This document shows positions 6,309 through 15,182 of a stretch of DNA of 64,000 nt, piece after piece; within the stretch, counting starts at the first letter, position 1, and every line of letters starts with the position of its first letter. The notes beneath the pieces are model-generated. The model was not told the origin of the DNA. It saw nothing but the letters and a program-made list of their open reading frames with translations, and did no database searches. A program made the position numbers and the translations under genes. The stretch lies in NCBI GenBank assembly GCA_030005635.1, contig JARUHP010000009.1, forward strand, positions 1 through 64,000, given 5' to 3'. The DNA comes from Deltaproteobacteria bacterium IMCC39146. Its GTDB lineage: Bacteria; Desulfobacterota; Desulfuromonadia; Desulfuromonadales; BM103.

Positions 6309-7940
6309 CTAAATGTCTGGGACAACAAAAATATCTTTTGTTCGCTTGTATATCTTAGTGTTTACATTGAAGAGACCAAGGACGCTGTGAAAGAGGTTGT
6401 CGTGAGTGTATGTGCCCTGGCTTGTATTTAACAGTTCATTACGGTCAATGTGTTCCTCAGCATAGAACTGTTCCGAAGCCCAGAAAATCATCGGCACATT
6501 AGTCTGCTCCTTAGGGGCCAGAGCATATGGTAAGCCATGCAGGTAAAGACCATTTTCGCCAAGGGATTCACCATGATCCGAAACATAGAGCATTGCGGTA
6601 CTAATGTCCTCGGCCTTTAAAATCTCGATGACTCTGGAAAGAATATAGTCCGTGTAGACGATGGTGTTGTCGTAGGCGTTAACGACCTCTGGTTGTGAGC
6701 AGTCCTGCACGTTGGCCTGAGCGCATTCCGGCAAAAACACTTTGAATTCAGGTGGAGTTTGCTTGTAATAGGATGGCCCGTGACTACCCTTCGTGTGCAG
6801 GACGATGAACGTGTCTCTTGCAGTCGAAGTGAGCAGAGGCTGGAGTCTCTCGAGAAGAACCTCGTCGAAGCAGTTATTAGAGGTGCAGAACTTAGAGTCG
6901 ATTTGACGCGATAGGTCTTCGTTAATAACGCGCTTGGAGACTCCCTTGCTGCCGGAATTATTGTCGAGCCAGACTACGTTGACCCCAGTATAGTTGAGTA
7001 TGTCCAGCAGGTTCTCAAAGCGAGCGGCATCGTTAGGTGAGTAGTTATTATGCTCCAGGTGAGAAAACATACAAGGCAGAGATTCAGCCGTTGACGTGCC
7101 GCAGGCTTCGACATTGGGGAAGTTGACAACATTTTCCTTGCCGAGGAGTGGATTAGTGTCACGTGGGTAACCGTTCAGGGAAAAAGATTGAGCACGGGCT
7201 GTCTCGCCGAGCACCATTATAATGACTTTTCTGGGACTATCTTCTGAGCGTGTCGCGTCATTGGCGATAGCTCGCACCGGTTCATTGGCATGGGCGAAAT
7301 AGGTCGTTTTAACAACCTTCTCCAGTGAGTAGATCGCATAGGTTGGGTTGATATACATCCTCAGATCTCGGTTTTCCCGAGCAAAAAAAGCAACCTTCTG
7401 ATAGTTGACAAATGCTAGCCCTGCAACCAGTGCCACACTGCCTAGCAGTACACCACTCCTCATTAGCAATTCACGTTTCCAAGCGGAATATCTTACCTTG
7501 GTCAGCAATAGCAGGACAATTGGCACGACGGCGTAGAGGGCAAGGTGTCGAAATAGAGGCCAAACCATAAGCTCAGAAGCTTCAGCAACATCTGTTTCAA
7601 GGATGTTGTGGATCATCGATTGGTCGACGATCACACCGAAGCTGTCGGCAAAGTAACTGACGCTGGCAGAGAGTAAAATAATCAGCGCCATGAACGGCTT
7701 AAGTGTCCAACGAAACGCGAACAACGTAAAGGCCAAGTTGAGGAGGAGCAGCAGGGTAACCCCTAACGTGACTGGAATGGAGCCAATCGGAAGACGATTC
7801 GGATCGAGCCTTGAGATAAAGGATGACCAGAAGAGCCGGTTATCAAATAGGACTATAAATAATGATGCCAGCAGCGTAACTGCCGGCCAGGCGAGTTGTG
7901 GGCGAAAGATTTGGAATCTCGAAAGGTTCTGTCTGGACAT
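6309..7940 (-). CDS. eptA: Lipid A phosphoethanolamine transferase (EptA family)
   Basis: The 543-residue inner-membrane enzyme transfers phosphoethanolamine from phosphatidylethanolamine to lipid A on the periplasmic side. Five N-terminal membrane helices (residues 15-180) precede a sulfatase-fold domain. Metal and catalytic elements are visible: GETARA (Glu246), GTSTAESLPC with the nucleophile near Thr284, HTKGSHGP, and SDHGESLGENGLYLHG. Six cysteines in the periplasmic domain match the three disulfides of the EptA/MCR family. The gene is monocistronic and sits at the edge of the accessory region. Family members alter outer-membrane charge and cationic-peptide susceptibility. The chemical outcome here is inferred. 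Confidence 0.85.
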   Translation of the reverse strand: MSRQNLSRFQIFRPQLAWPAVTLLASLFIVLFDNRLFWSSFISRLDPNRLPIGSIPVTLGVTLLLLLNLAFTLFAFRWTLKPFMALIILLSASVSYFADSFGVIVDQSMIHNILETDVAEASELMVWPLFRHLALYAVVPIVLLLLTKVRYSAWKRELLMRSGVLLGSVALVAGLAFVNYQKVAFFARENRDLRMYINPTYAIYSLEKVVKTTYFAHANEPVRAIANDATRSEDSPRKVIIMVLGETARAQSFSLNGYPRDTNPLLGKENVVNFPNVEACGTSTAESLPCMFSHLEHNNYSPNDAARFENLLDILNYTGVNVVWLDNNSGSKGVSKRVINEDLSRQIDSKFCTSNNCFDEVLLERLQPLLTSTARDTFIVLHTKGSHGPSYYKQTPPEFKVFLPECAQANVQDCSQPEVVNAYDNTIVYTDYILSRVIEILKAEDISTAMLYVSDHGESLGENGLYLHGLPYALAPKEQTNVPMIFWASEQFYAEEHIDRNELLNTSQGTYTHDNLFHSVLGLFNVNTKIYKRTKDIFVVPDI

Positions 7941-8270
7941 AAGGCTTATTTATAAATCCTTCAAAAGAGTTATTGTCACTAATTACATCTCGTCATAATC
8001 CCAATAAAAAAACAAATCAGTCTTGCGATGCTCACCTATGGAGATTCAGACCAACAGCATATACGCCCTTTAATTTAGCAAAGAAATGCCATACTTAAAA
8101 AAGTCTCAATACGACTGCCCCGGAGGCAACTTTTTGGTCAACACTAAACACGGTGGGTGATACGACAAAATCTCTAACAAGCTTCGTATTCTTTGTTGGG
8201 TTGCATAAAACAGAGAGTGTGTATGCTAGAAATCATTAAAATATGTCAGTAAAACGTGAAAATCAACCTA
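7941..8270. other. Intergenic, no gene seen
   Basis: This 330-bp AT-rich spacer lies upstream of eptA. No ORF with a ribosome-binding site, no convincing hairpin and no clear promoter pair could be supported. Confidence 0.4.
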
Positions 8271-8563
8271 TTAAGGCGAAGTTGTAGAGAAAAAGAAAAC
8301 CATCTTGATTCCTCTGTAGACGGTTTTGACTTCTTGTTCATAATGCCCCAAACGCGAAGCCATCGGAATCAGCTGACGATAATCGTCGTAGCTCAAGCTC
8401 GTCTGCCAATGATCAGTTAGCATACCGGTTAATACCCCACCGCCAAAAAGCACCACAACAATCATCACAATCGCGACTCCCGCCGGCACTGGTCGTTTCC
8501 AGAAGGCCATCGACAGAGCGGCCTTTTCAGAACAATGAATGAAACAGGTCAGGCAACCTGTAA
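8271..8563 (-). pseudogene. C-terminal fragment of a membrane 4Fe-4S protein
   Basis: Read on the minus strand, coding similarity begins abruptly with GCLTCFIHCSEKAAL, the tail of a CxxCxxCxxxC cluster motif. A membrane helix follows (VPAGVAIVMIVVVLFGG), then a soluble tail with SYDDYRQLIPMAS. The residues before this come from the palindrome at 8564-8594, so the first cysteine and the N-terminal half are missing. The fragment resembles the end of a NapH-like or other polyferredoxin membrane protein. An ATG upstream in the DUF4126 stop region gives an open frame but not a native protein. Confidence 0.55.
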
Positions 8564-8594
8564 ACCGGGGACACACAAAATGTGTGTCCCCGGT
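8564..8594. repeat. 31-bp perfect palindrome (REP-like)
   Basis: Arms of 14 bp (ACCGGGGACACACA and its complement) flank an AAA loop. GGGGACAC palindromes of this kind resemble REP elements mobilised by REP-associated tyrosine transposases. It lies between the DUF4126 stop and the ferredoxin fragment and marks the breakpoint of the latter. It could also act as a transcript-end hairpin. Confidence 0.65.
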
Positions 8595-8608
8595 ACGTTG
8601 AAACCACA

Positions 8609-9232
8609 TTACCCCTCCGGTAAATGCTTCACCCCCCGCCCCCTGAAGAGCCCTCTCAAAGAAGCATAGATCCCTTTAAGTGCCCGCCAGAGAACCGGAA
8701 GAAGCCAGACCATCAACGCAACGAACAACAGTAGGAAGACAAGAAACAATGAAGGATAATAGAGGGCCGTTAAGAGGCCGCCGACAACAACGGTATCTTC
8801 TGCCAAGGAAGCGCCAATATTACTGAACGGCTCCGGAGAAGTATTCACCAGAAGACGCGTACTGGCCTTGGTCAGATGTGTTCCCGCCGTCAGCCCACCA
8901 CCTACCAGAGCAGCCGAAATGGCAATAGCCGGATCAACATCACCAACAGCGGTTGCAGCCAGTACGGCACCGGCCGGGATTCGGATAAACGTGTGCAGGG
9001 CATCCCAGGCGCTATCAACGCCTTGAATCTTGTCGGCAAAAAACTCAACACAGTACATGAACCCAGCAACACCAATGACAATGGGATTCTGGAGAACCTG
9101 CAATGTTTCGGGTAGCGGCATATTGGCCGAAAGCCCGAGCAGGCCAAGGACAAGAAGCGCTGCGTAGAGATTGATTCCGCTGGCCCAGGCAACACCCATG
9201 GAGAGAGCGATGTAAGGTAAGATCTCTTGCAT
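8609..9232 (-). CDS. DUF4126-family membrane protein
   Basis: This 207-residue protein has five to six hydrophobic helices. Features include ASGINLYAALLVLGLLG near the N-terminus, VEFFADKIQGVDSAWDALHTFIRIPAG at residues 60-88, and GGLTAGTHLTKASTR. These glycine-rich helices and the FFADKIPxVDSxWD-type motif are characteristic of DUF4126. The function is unknown. The tail is basic (LFRGRGVKHLPEG). It appears monocistronic, ending at the REP-like palindrome. Confidence 0.7.
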   Translation of the reverse strand: MQEILPYIALSMGVAWASGINLYAALLVLGLLGLSANMPLPETLQVLQNPIVIGVAGFMYCVEFFADKIQGVDSAWDALHTFIRIPAGAVLAATAVGDVDPAIAISAALVGGGLTAGTHLTKASTRLLVNTSPEPFSNIGASLAEDTVVVGGLLTALYYPSLFLVFLLLFVALMVWLLPVLWRALKGIYASLRGLFRGRGVKHLPEG

Positions 9233-9354
9233 AGTGGCAGCACACCCCTGCTATCGAGTAGAATAACTTTATAACGATAAAAAATTGATAGACGTCAAAG
9301 ACCGCATACGCGAAGCATACTATGATCGGGGCCAATCAGCAAAGGAACCTCACC

Positions 9355-9501
9355 ATGCAAACCACATCTGAAACCATTCTCCTCATCACGGTCTGGACTT
9401 TAACTTTTTGCGGATTGTTCTTCGGAACGAAGGCGAAACTGCGTAAACGCAAAGAGAGGAAGGCGAAGGAAGAGCAGAAAACAGTGACTAGTGCTCAGTG
9501 A
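9355..9501 (+). CDS. Small single-pass membrane protein, 48 aa
   Basis: The ATG follows AAAGGAACC with suitable spacing. The product has one membrane helix (about residues 7-24, ILLITVWTLTFCGLFFG) and a strongly charged Lys/Glu/Arg-rich cytoplasmic tail (KLRKRKERKAKEEQK). It ends inside a short tandem repeat (CAGTGACTAGTG twice, 9482-9507). It resembles no family I can name, but start signal, topology and isolation make a real small gene plausible. Confidence 0.5.
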   Translation: MQTTSETILLITVWTLTFCGLFFGTKAKLRKRKERKAKEEQKTVTSAQ

Positions 9502-9529
9502 CTAGTGACTTGTCATTAGCCTTGAGAGA

Positions 9530-9570
9530 GTGCTTTCCCTCTGCGGCTTTGCGTCTCTGCATTAAACGTT
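9530..9570 (+). repeat. REP-like CTGCGnCTTTGCGTCTCTGC element
   Basis: It contains CTCTGCGGCTTTGCGTCTCTGC followed by ATTAAACG, a degenerate copy of the GCGCAAAG/GCGCAGAG motif also found at 11515-11600 and 17950-18055. Confidence 0.45.
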
Positions 9571-9587
9571 TTTCAAAGGTTATAAAA

Positions 9588-9624
9588 ACAAAGGGCCAGA
9601 TGATCAAATCATCCGGCCCTTGCT
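9588..9624 (-). terminator. Terminator of the FKBP gene
   Basis: A 14-bp hairpin with one mismatch (AAGGGCC-GATGAT and its partner, 9591-9621, loop CAA) is followed on the minus strand by TTTGTTTTT. Confidence 0.8.
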
Positions 9625-9648
9625 TATACAATTATCAACAGGAACTAT

Positions 9649-10080
9649 TTATGCAAGTTCCATCAACTCGATCTCGAAAGTCAGATCCTTACCCGCCAAA
9701 GGATGGTTGGAATCGAGAACGACTTTCTCTTCTGTCACATCGGTCACCGTTGCAACCATCGGCGGCTGACCTTCACCACCCTCAGACTGCAGCTGCATAC
9801 CAACCTCAAGGTTGACGCCCTCTGCGAACTGCTCGTGACCAACCTCGAAGACACGCTCCTCAATGAATGGGCCATAAGCCTCATCAGACGGGATCTTCAC
9901 GGTCTTGGTATCGCCAACAGCCATATCGGCAACAGCCTCATCAAAACCACTGATAACCTGCCCTGTACCAATCACGAACTCGAAAGGCTCACGCTCACGC
10001 GAAGAATCAAAAACCGACCCATCGTCAAGGGAACCCGTATAATGAACCTTGACCGTCTTCTCACTTGTAGCTTCAGACAT
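9649..10080 (-). CDS. SlyD-like FKBP-type peptidyl-prolyl cis-trans isomerase
   Basis: The 143-residue cytoplasmic foldase/chaperone catalyses cis-trans isomerisation of proline bonds. The FKBP half is split: residues 1-70 carry VHYTGSLDDGSVFDSS and FVIGTGQVISGFDEAV. An insert-in-flap domain follows (about 70-125), and the chain returns with LAGKDLTFEIELMEL. It lacks the His/Cys-rich metal-binding tail of E. coli SlyD. The start at 10080 has an ideal AGGAGG eight bases upstream. A longer in-frame extension to 10200 lacks such a signal. Monocistronic with its own terminator. Confidence 0.88.
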   Translation of the reverse strand: MSEATSEKTVKVHYTGSLDDGSVFDSSREREPFEFVIGTGQVISGFDEAVADMAVGDTKTVKIPSDEAYGPFIEERVFEVGHEQFAEGVNLEVGMQLQSEGGEGQPPMVATVTDVTEEKVVLDSNHPLAGKDLTFEIELMELA

Positions 10081-10290
10081 GTTTCCTCCTATTTTGTGCC
10101 GAAAAAGTTTGCACTTGACTAACATATCAATGGCTTGCTGTGAAGGAGATAACGCCTTTTTCTGCAACTTTTCCGTAAGAACAAACCTTGAACCACTCAA
10201 ATATCCATAAAACGTGCTCGTTTCATTCCTCCCGGCTTATGCTAGAATGCCTTTGCTCTATCCCTAAAAAAAACGAAACGAGGCATTTAA

Positions 10291-11451
10291 ATGGGTCATC
10301 TGATATCCGGCAAATCTCACCTGGTTCCACTGATCGACCGTCTCAACCGTTATCCGGTCGGTCTGGTCGACAATGAAAAACTACGAGAGATCCTCGCCCT
10401 GCTCTTTAGCGAAGAAGAAGCCTTCATCGCATCGTGCTTTCCCCTTTCGGAAACCACCAGTGAAGAGTTAGCCGCTCGCACCAGGATTGAGGTGAAAGAG
10501 CTGCTGCCAAAGCTTGAGCAGATGGCAGACAAAGGCTTGGTCATAGACACGCCATGCGAAGACACCACCTATTGGATGCTGATGCCCGGACTGATCGGTT
10601 TCTTCGAATTCACCTTTATGAAAAGGCGCACCGACATACCAATGGCCGAAGTGGCCAAACTGATGCGCGAATACTTGCACGAAGTGCGTCCGGGCCAGGC
10701 AGAAGAGTTCTTCGGCTCAGCAACGCAATTAACCCGCGCCCTGACCTACGAAGACAAGATCCCGCTCAGTTCAAAAGTCACCCGTTGGGAAGATGCTCGC
10801 GACATCATCCAACAAGCCGAGTTCGGCGCAGCGGGGCTCTGTTTCTGCCGCCACCAGAAAGAACATCTCGGTGAGACCTGCGCCAAAGTCGCGCCGGTGG
10901 AAGAAATCTGCATCGCCCTCGGCAAGGGCGCCCAGTTCCTGGTGCGGCGCGGCTTCATGGAAGAAAAGAGCACCGAAGAGCTGCTCGCGATCCTGGACAA
11001 GGCCCGTAGCCACAACCTGACCCACATCACCGACAATATCCGCGAGCAGCCATCGTTTATCTGCAACTGCTGTTCTTGCTGCTGCGAGCTGATGGCCGGA
11101 GTCCAGTCGGGCTTTCCCGATGGCATAGCCAAGACACCCTTTCTGGCAAAGGTCGATGAAGAGGCCTGTACCCTCTGCGGCAAGTGCATCAATGTCTGCA
11201 ATGCCGCCTGTATCGACCCGGTAAAAGAAGAAAAAACAACCCGCGTGGACGAAAAAGTCTGCCTTGGATGCGGCGCCTGCATCGATTCCTGCCCGGAGAA
11301 TGCCCTGCAGCTCGTCGAGCGCGACAAGCGCCCCCGCCCACCTCTCAACAAGGGCTTGATGTTTACCCGAATTTTAAGAGAGAAGGGACGTCTGATGCCG
11401 ATGGTGGCTTCTGAGGTGAAGAAGAATTTGAAGAAGATGGTTAGGGGCTGA
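10291..11451 (+). CDS. Cytoplasmic 4Fe-4S ferredoxin-domain protein
   Basis: The 386-residue protein has no membrane segment. Residues 25-100 form a winged-helix-like region (SEELAARTRIEVKELLPKLEQ). A central cysteine cluster follows: GLCFCRHQKEHLGETC near 190 and ICNCCSCCCE near 265. Two classical 4Fe-4S motifs end the protein (CTLCGKCINVC and CLGCGACIDSCPENA). Similar proteins in anaerobic deltaproteobacteria are annotated only as 4Fe-4S binding proteins. Electron transfer is likely, but the partner is unknown. GAGG precedes the ATG. No neighbour shares its strand. Confidence 0.75.
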   Translation: MGHLISGKSHLVPLIDRLNRYPVGLVDNEKLREILALLFSEEEAFIASCFPLSETTSEELAARTRIEVKELLPKLEQMADKGLVIDTPCEDTTYWMLMPGLIGFFEFTFMKRRTDIPMAEVAKLMREYLHEVRPGQAEEFFGSATQLTRALTYEDKIPLSSKVTRWEDARDIIQQAEFGAAGLCFCRHQKEHLGETCAKVAPVEEICIALGKGAQFLVRRGFMEEKSTEELLAILDKARSHNLTHITDNIREQPSFICNCCSCCCELMAGVQSGFPDGIAKTPFLAKVDEEACTLCGKCINVCNAACIDPVKEEKTTRVDEKVCLGCGACIDSCPENALQLVERDKRPRPPLNKGLMFTRILREKGRLMPMVASEVKKNLKKMVRG

Positions 11452-11514
11452 AGCTGGAGGCTTTTATTACATTTTCTTGACGTAGAAAAACGCGGTCGGC
11501 AACAAGACAAAATC

Positions 11515-11600
11515 AAAACCGGCTTCACGCAGAGGTGCGGAGAGCGCAGAGGAAGACTGCTCATGGGAACGTTTTGTTGTTTATTTCTTACTCTGCGCTC
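11515..11600 (+). repeat. REP-like GCAGAGG/GCGCAGAG inverted pair
   Basis: CACGCAGAGGTGCGGAGAGCGCAGAGG (from about 11528) is followed by the inverted partner CTCTGCGCTCTGG (about 11592). It resembles the elements near 9540 and 17960. The remainder of 11452-11716 shows no gene. Confidence 0.45.
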
Positions 11601-11716
11601 TGGTTCTCAAGAGAGCAAAGCGAACGGGCGTGAGTCAGGTCTTTTGCTTTTCCTGTTTCAGGTTTTCCAATGCTTTACTGGATCATAATAGATAACCAGA
11701 TTAAATAAAACCAAAA

Positions 11717-12580
11717 CTACGCAACTTTCCCCATATCCCGATGCAAAGCCTCCCGCAAATGCCAAGCCGTAGCCCCCACCAGTCCTTGGTTAATCATAAA
11801 GTCATCCACCTTAACCACAGGCATTACTTCCAGCGAAGTTGAAGTAATAAAAACCTCATCCGCATACTTCAAGTCCTGCATCTTGAATTCACCGGTCACG
11901 ACCCTCAGGTTCAACGTCTCTTCACAGAGCCGGATAATGGTCGCACGGGTGACACCTTCCAAAATCCCGGTTGAAGCATCCGGCGTAAATACCCACTGAT
12001 CCTTGACCCAGAAGATATTCGACGAAGCGCCCTCGCAGATATGATCCTTGTTGTTCAGCATGATCACTTCAAAAGCCCCACAGGCTTTTGCTTCGAGCTT
12101 GCCCAGCAGGCTGTTGAGATTGCTGATCGATTTGATCTTGGGATTAATCGCTTCAGGGGCGTTACGGCGCGTTTCGGCCAGGCGCAGTTGAATGCCCTCT
12201 GCATAATGAGCTGCATCAAAAGGCTTGAACTCACGGGCGATGATCAAGCTGGTCAGATCGTTGTCCATATCACGCTGAAAGCCGACCTGCCCTTTTCCAC
12301 GAGTAATCGTAATACGGAAATAAGCATCGTTCAAACCATTCTTCTCTTTCAACGCCATCAGGATTTGTTCCAACTCTTTCTGCGAGAAAGTCATCGGATA
12401 GCAAAGAGCCTCGGCAGATTGCAGTAGCCGTTGGTAGTGCTTGGAGAATTGATAGAGATGATCGCCAACAGAACGGAAGCATTCATAGATCCCGTCACCA
12501 TACAAAAGCCCCTGATCAAAAACAGAGACCATCGCCTCATCGCTTTTGACGAAGTCTCCATTTAAATAAACGTAGCTCAT
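11717..12580 (-). CDS. ilvE: Class IV aminotransferase (branched-chain type)
   Basis: The 287-residue PLP enzyme probably interconverts branched-chain amino acids and their 2-oxo acids, the last step of Ile/Leu/Val synthesis. Fold-type IV features are YLNGDFVKSDEAMVSVFDQGLLYGDGIYE at the N-terminus (shown in part), the PLP lysine in NPKIKSISNLNSLL, and the phosphate-binding region GILEGVTRATII. The acceptor loop ITSTSLEVMPV is compatible with IlvE, but D-amino-acid aminotransferase and aminodeoxychorismate lyase share the fold. It stands alone, away from cimA. Confidence 0.75.
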   Translation of the reverse strand: MSYVYLNGDFVKSDEAMVSVFDQGLLYGDGIYECFRSVGDHLYQFSKHYQRLLQSAEALCYPMTFSQKELEQILMALKEKNGLNDAYFRITITRGKGQVGFQRDMDNDLTSLIIAREFKPFDAAHYAEGIQLRLAETRRNAPEAINPKIKSISNLNSLLGKLEAKACGAFEVIMLNNKDHICEGASSNIFWVKDQWVFTPDASTGILEGVTRATIIRLCEETLNLRVVTGEFKMQDLKYADEVFITSTSLEVMPVVKVDDFMINQGLVGATAWHLREALHRDMGKVA

Positions 12581-12880
12581 ACCTGGTTCCTTTATGCCAT
12601 TTGAAGCCGGGATTCAACTTTCAATTACATGATACCGCTTCAAATTCATATGTATATTAAAGAAAAAAACCACTTTAAAATACCAAAATAACAACATCCT
12701 GCCTGTAGTCACTTAACTCTCTGGCATCCTTGGCGAAAACCTGCAAAAACTCGACACCACTCGAACAATCAACCCCACCATAAAAAATCAGCAAACCGCT
12801 ATTTTAACTCAACTTTTAGCAATAAACTTCCAAAGCAAAAAGATCCTTTAACGTTTAAAATGTGCAATTATCACGGCTTG
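12581..12880. other. Intergenic, no gene seen
   Basis: This AT-rich spacer between divergent genes (ilvE minus, small ORF plus) shows no supported gene. A plus-strand promoter candidate lies at its right edge: TTGACC 12883-12888, and TAAAGT 12905-12910 after 16 bp. Confidence 0.4.
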
Positions 12881-12947
12881 TATTGACCTGGAAATATGGT
12901 TAGATAAAGTACAGTTTGCGAACAAAGGATAACCCGTTGGAGTCCGT

Positions 12948-13109
12948 ATGAGTTTTTACAACAGTAACAAAATCATGGAAAAGGAAACAACCCGACGCTA
13001 CCTGTTGGCCAACATGCTTAGCGCTGCAAACAGTAGTCAACTGCAAGCGTCGCATGGACGTTGGTCCAGTTTTTGGCAAGGACTGTTCAAACCACCGCCG
13101 ACGATGTAG
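12948..13109 (+). CDS. Small hypothetical protein, 53 aa
   Basis: The ATG follows TTGGAGTC with good spacing and a possible TTGACC/TAAAGT promoter. The product is soluble and basic, with a helix rich in Arg and Leu (KETTRRYLLANMLSAA) and an aromatic C-terminus (RWSSFWQGLFKPPPTM). The family is not recognised. It precedes the convergent dinB gene. Confidence 0.45.
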   Translation: MSFYNSNKIMEKETTRRYLLANMLSAANSSQLQASHGRWSSFWQGLFKPPPTM

Positions 13110-13178
13110 TTACCGCCCTCGAACAGCTGTGTTTTCCATCTGCCCCCTCCCAAATGAAGCCTTGAAAGCTTTCTATCG

Positions 13179-14279
13179 TCACGGAAACGGCAACTCCATC
13201 TGAGCCGATTCATCGAGCAGAATATCTGTCGTCAAGTTTGATACGGTTAGTCCGAGCAAGCGCACCGGACGCGGCCCGGCTTCGGTTTTACCCAGCAGGG
13301 TATCGGCCAAGTCGAGCATGATCCCCGCATCATCAATCGACTCTGACTGTGTATGACTGCGAGTGACACTTTGAAAATCGTCGTAACGGACCTTCAGCGT
13401 CAGTGTCAAACCACTGGTCTTGCGCGAGATGAGAAGCTCTGAAACCTGCTTTGCCACCTTATCGAGAATGATCATCATCTCGCCCTTGTCGACACAGTCC
13501 TCTTCCAGGGTGGTTTCTTTGCCGATTGATTTACGAAGACGGTTCGGCATCACCTCACGGTTATCTATGCCGCGGGCAATATTATAGAAATAAGACCCGG
13601 AGCTGCCGAACAGTCGCTGCAGTTCTTCCTCTGATCGTTGGCGAAGGTCGCCTCCTGAAGCAATGCCGCGGGCCAACATGCGTTTTTCCGTGACCCGACC
13701 TACCCCATGAAAGCGCCGGACCGGTAGATCGGCAATAAAAGCTTGCGCCTGTTCAGGGGTCACAACGGTCAATCCGGCCGGTTTGTTGACATCGGAGGCC
13801 ACCTTGGCGAGGAACTTGTTGTAGGAGACTCCAGCCGAAGCCGTCAACTCCGTGCGCTTGCGAATCGCGGACAGGATCTCGCGCGCTACCTGGGTAGCAA
13901 ACTCAATACCCGGCTTGTTCTCAGTGACATCGAGGAAGGCTTCATCGAGAGAAAGGGGCTCGACCAGGTCGGTGTACTCGTTAAACAGTTCACGAATCTG
14001 TATGGAGACGGCTCGGTAAGCCTCGAAACGCGGCCTGACAAAAATAGCCTGCGGGCAGAGCCGATAAGCCCGCACGGACGACATGGCCGAGTGAATTCCG
14101 AACTGTCGCGCTTCGTAGGAACAGGTCGCCACGACTCCCCGGGACCCCGGGTCACCACCGACGATCACCGGCTTACCACGTAGCTGAGGATTATCCCGTT
14201 GTTCAACTGCGGCATAAAAGGCGTCCATGTCGACATGGATGATCTTGCGCTGTTTTAATGCAGCAGTAACCTGGGTCAA
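13179..14279 (-). CDS. dinB: DNA polymerase IV (Y-family translesion polymerase)
   Basis: The 366-residue error-prone polymerase bypasses damaged template bases. Palm residues are present: HVDMDAFYAAVEQ (first catalytic Asp) and LSLDEAFLDV (catalytic Asp-Glu). The steric region SYEARQFGIHS, helix-hairpin-helix elements near residues 180-215 (RRFHGVGRVTEKRM), and a little-finger domain follow. The C-terminus MELPFP is a good beta-clamp-binding tail (QxxLPF-like). The track start is a TTG with a weak ribosome site. It follows the DNA ligase gene by 24 bp on the same strand, suggesting a repair operon. Confidence 0.9.
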   Translation of the reverse strand: MTQVTAALKQRKIIHVDMDAFYAAVEQRDNPQLRGKPVIVGGDPGSRGVVATCSYEARQFGIHSAMSSVRAYRLCPQAIFVRPRFEAYRAVSIQIRELFNEYTDLVEPLSLDEAFLDVTENKPGIEFATQVAREILSAIRKRTELTASAGVSYNKFLAKVASDVNKPAGLTVVTPEQAQAFIADLPVRRFHGVGRVTEKRMLARGIASGGDLRQRSEEELQRLFGSSGSYFYNIARGIDNREVMPNRLRKSIGKETTLEEDCVDKGEMMIILDKVAKQVSELLISRKTSGLTLTLKVRYDDFQSVTRSHTQSESIDDAGIMLDLADTLLGKTEAGPRPVRLLGLTVSNLTTDILLDESAQMELPFP

Positions 14280-14303
14280 AACCGTCTGTCTCTCTGCTGA
14301 TCT

Positions 14304-15182
14304 CTATAAATTTCGATCTCTGCGAAGACGCAAGAACGATGGGAATCTGGGGATGCCTGACGGATGTTTCCCATAATACTTAAATGTGACAACTTCACCA
14401 ATCGACGGTGGATCTTCTCGCTCCGCGTCGCGGAAGCCACTGCCGATTTTGAATTGCGTGCCATCATCAAGAGCAACGAGAAGAGCTCCGAGGCGTCCTT
14501 GGTTGCGCCCTTTCCCAGGCAGGTGTGCAAGGACTTTGGCCTCCGCATCCTGATGATTTTTAACCTTGAGAATCTCCGCGCTTCGGCCGTTCTTATAATA
14601 GGTGTCGGGCCTGCGAACGATCAAGCCTTCGCCGCCTAGTGACTCTATCCTCTTCAGCTCTTGCTGCAGGTGGTCCGAATCGCGAACCTTAGTCTGTGGA
14701 ATAACATACGCATAAGGAGTCGGATGTTCAGCAAGCCATTCTATCGCCCTTGCTATGCGTTCGATGAAACGACCGTCGCTTTGTGGCACATCGAAGATGG
14801 CAAACTTGAGCTGCAACCAACCATTATGGGGTTGTTGCTTTTTGACGATGGACACGGTCTACTCAAAACTGGAACGACCGCCCCAGAGTTCACCTTCGAC
14901 AGGGAGTGGCGGCCAATCACGTACAAAAGCCTCTGGAGGATAAAGCCTGTTGCCATTTTTGGACAGCAGTTGCTGACCATCCCAGTAACCACGGACACCA
15001 TCAAGCTTTTCGCTCATCAGCCACCCGCTAACATCAACATCGGGAGAATAAACCCGTGGTAGCATCATCTCTGCCGCGACGACCGGAGTCGACAGCAGCA
15101 AAACACTTAGGATCTGCAAAACAATTTGAGCCAGACACGCCTGCGGCGATCCTGCCCGCCCCTCTTGAGTAACGAACGACAT
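14304..15182 (-). pseudogene. Exported ATP-dependent DNA ligase with in-frame amber stop
   Basis: The full frame would give about 292 residues, normal for the small proteobacterial ligases of the periplasmic type. A signal peptide (residues 1-36, ending PVVAAE) precedes nucleotidyltransferase motif I (SEKLDGVRGYWDG, adenylated Lys), motif III (VEGELWGG and FAIFDVP), motif IV (GGEGLIVRR) and motif V (ILKVKNHQD). An OB-like domain follows. A single TAG at 14859-14861 interrupts it in the same frame where relatives usually have Lys (GRSSFE-stop-TVSIV). A GTG restart at 14855 would lack motif I. AGGAGG precedes the ATG at 15182. Confidence 0.8.

Noticed and set aside
8150-8215. Possible second attC (CTAACAAGC ... 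GTTGGGT)
   Set aside because: The left core does not fit RYYYAAC, the cores are only about 30 bp apart and are not complementary to each other.
14859-14861. Amber codon in the ligase as pyrrolysine or another programmed recoding
   Set aside because: A single TAG in a gene not known for recoding, no recognisable downstream structure and no pyl genes in view. Simple mutation is more likely.
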